In this document: piece after piece, positions 4,852 to 5,884 of the stretch | Layout: each line of letters begins with the position of its first letter | Position numbering within the stretch: position 1 is the first letter of the stretch | Assembly (NCBI GenBank): GCA_017416635.1 | Contig: JAFQBQ010000114.1 | Location: 1 to 5,884 of the forward strand | DNA from: Alphaproteobacteria bacterium | GTDB taxonomy: Bacteria; Pseudomonadota; Alphaproteobacteria; UBA3830 | Direction of reading: 5' to 3' | Length of the DNA: 5,884 nt | Position numbers and translations under genes: made by a program | Notes under the pieces: generated by a model | What the model was told of the DNA's origin: nothing | Database searches by the model: none | Seen by the model: only the letters and a program-made list of their open reading frames with translations

Positions 4852-5032
4852 GTATAAATAATAAAAAATATCTGCGAAGAGGATAAAGTTTTAAATACCT
4901 TCCGCAAGCTTCCGAAATTATAACTTTTCATGAACAATCGTCGACATTCTTATATGGTAAAAAATTTAACAAATTTAACAGATTGTTAACATGTTTTCAG
5001 TAGAATGAAAGAGATGGTGGAGAAAGAATTAT
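4852..5032 (+). promoter_or_regulatory. Upstream region of the exported-protein gene, with repeated TTAAC boxes
   Basis: This 181-base stretch is AT-rich and holds no gene. Two tandem copies of AAATTTAAC (4962-4970, 4971-4979) are followed by the palindrome TGTTAACA (4984-4991). A -10-like TAGAAT lies at 5001-5006, with no well-spaced -35: TTAACA at 4975-4980 would need a 20-base spacer. The boxes overlap the expected -35 zone, the usual place for a repressor or activator site. GGAG at 5019-5022 is the probable ribosome binding site of the gene at 5033, with a longish 10-base spacing. Confidence 0.35.
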
Positions 5033-5884
5033 ATGAACTTTTTGCGAAAAATATTGTTGATTGTGGTTGTTGCAGTGTTCGCAAGGAATACTGAAGGAAC
5101 AAAAGTTCTCCCCCCTGATAAAAAAACGACGTTTATTTTTAAAATAGGGTTTGAATTTCAAGAAACACACAACCTATGCCATTTTGCGAAAGGCAATTTT
5201 TTAATCCAAAAAAAGCCTATTTTTGCAGTTATGAAAGGTTCTCAAAAACTTTGGCACTTAGAAATCGATGGAGAAGATATAGAATTTGTTACCGAACCTT
5301 TTGATGGAGTTAATAGTAGAGATGACATATTTTTGTGCATAAAGTCTATTTCAGAAACTTGTAATTTTTTGAAATCGAAAAACAGCCCAAACCAAGATGT
5401 ATCGTTTGATATTTTAATAGACGAACAAGCGATATCCCCGAAGGAAAAATCTCTAATTGAGAGATATAAATCAATCAACCCGGCGCTTGAGAAAAAATAT
5501 TACAATCTTGAGAGATATTTGCAATCATCGTTGTCGGAACCTACATTAAGTGTCGTTACTAATGGCGAAATATACTCTACAATAAAAAGTGAGAAACTGA
5601 ACATCTCATCCGTTTGGGAAGCGAGATTTATGCCTCAAGTTACAATACAACACCATTTAGAAAATACTATACCTTTAATTATAGGTTTATTCATTTCTGA
5701 TGCCAGGATATCAACGGAAATTGAACTAAACATACTCAGATCGTTGCCATGTTTTAAGGAGGAAGAACTTATTTCGGATAAATACTTAACGAAAGAAAAT
5801 GGCTTACTATTCTTACACGCTTTAACGTGTTCAGCCATGGTAAACACCTGTATGGACGGTAATACCCTTATACCTTTGGAAGAC
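5033..5884 (+). CDS. Exported protein, possibly amidoligase-like (3' end outside the window)
   Basis: An open frame of 284 codons runs to the window edge without a stop. The N-terminus MNFLRK followed by the hydrophobic ILLIVVVAVFA looks like a Sec signal peptide, with a plausible cleavage after VFA (residue 17). After it come FKIGFEFQE (36-44) and LWHLEIDGEDIEFVTEPF (73-90). A G-x-E-x motif followed by an acidic D-G-x(3)-E-(F/L)-V-(T/S)-x-P strand resembles the start of amidoligase domains (glutamine-synthetase/GCS-like fold), which form amide bonds; this is a tentative match from memory. A later PQVTIQHHLENTI stretch (201-213) precedes a hydrophobic segment (214-221). The ATG at 5033 is chosen because it alone yields the signal peptide, although an out-of-frame ATG at 5005 also lies upstream. 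Codon use and AT content match the neighbours. Function is otherwise unknown. Confidence 0.8.
   Translation, partial: MNFLRKILLIVVVAVFARNTEGTKVLPPDKKTTFIFKIGFEFQETHNLCHFAKGNFLIQKKPIFAVMKGSQKLWHLEIDGEDIEFVTEPFDGVNSRDDIFLCIKSISETCNFLKSKNSPNQDVSFDILIDEQAISPKEKSLIERYKSINPALEKKYYNLERYLQSSLSEPTLSVVTNGEIYSTIKSEKLNISSVWEARFMPQVTIQHHLENTIPLIIGLFISDARISTEIELNILRSLPCFKEEELISDKYLTKENGLLFLHALTCSAMVNTCMDGNTLIPLED

Noticed and set aside
4518..4931. Direct repeat AACTTTTCAT (4518-4527 and 4922-4931) as a possible target-site duplication around the inverted-repeat element
   Set aside because: It is asymmetric relative to the repeats (about 30 versus 92 bases away), and ten-base AT-rich matches are expected by chance in a window this size.
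5005..5094. 29-codon frame starting MKEMVEKELYELFAK that overlaps the start of the exported-protein gene
   Set aside because: Out of frame, no ribosome binding site upstream, and ends inside the signal-peptide region of the better supported gene.
5242..5847. Two minus-strand open frames at the right end
   Set aside because: They lie opposite an 852-base plus-strand frame with a signal peptide and a ribosome binding site that runs off the window, which is the better gene.

Overview
The window looks like an AT-rich alphaproteobacterial chromosome, possibly a host-associated lineage such as Holosporales; that placement is inference. Supporting signs are an SRP RNA directly upstream of dnaX and ybaB, an alphaproteobacterial-type ribosomal protein S21, and tRNA-Ala(CGC) next to tRNA-Val(CAC). 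Coding spacing is tight on the left and loose on the right.

Layout. Positions 1-48 hold the first codons of a minus-strand gene. The 4.5S/SRP RNA (about 155-246) follows and runs almost directly into a probable plus-strand operon: dnaX (261-1490), ybaB/ebfC (1500-1808), a FabD-type malonyltransferase carrying a lipoprotein signal (1848-2870), and a DUF2628-like membrane protein (2882-3544). A 335-base gap leads to rpsU (GTG start, 3880-4083), then tRNA-Ala(CGC) (4126-4201), tRNA-Val(CAC) (4219-4293) and a probable intrinsic terminator (4330-4351).

From 4352 to 5032 there is no convincing gene, but the DNA is rich in inverted repeats. A nested hairpin region lies at 4411-4508. A pair of strongly matching inverted repeats (4557-4577 and 4809-4829) bounds about 230 bases of hairpin-forming DNA, resembling a MITE or the remains of an insertion sequence. 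From 5033 to the end runs an open, incomplete plus-strand gene for an exported protein, possibly related to amidoligases.

How the genes fit together. The left block is translation-targeting and replication housekeeping (SRP RNA, clamp-loader subunit, nucleoid-associated protein). The position where recR commonly follows ybaB is taken by the FabD-like lipoprotein and a membrane protein, whose 11-base spacing suggests co-expression. The points most worth a second look are the FabD-fold enzyme that appears to be exported and lipidated, a DnaX that lacks the tau-specific middle but keeps a tau-like tail, the inverted-repeat element, and the exported protein at the right edge.
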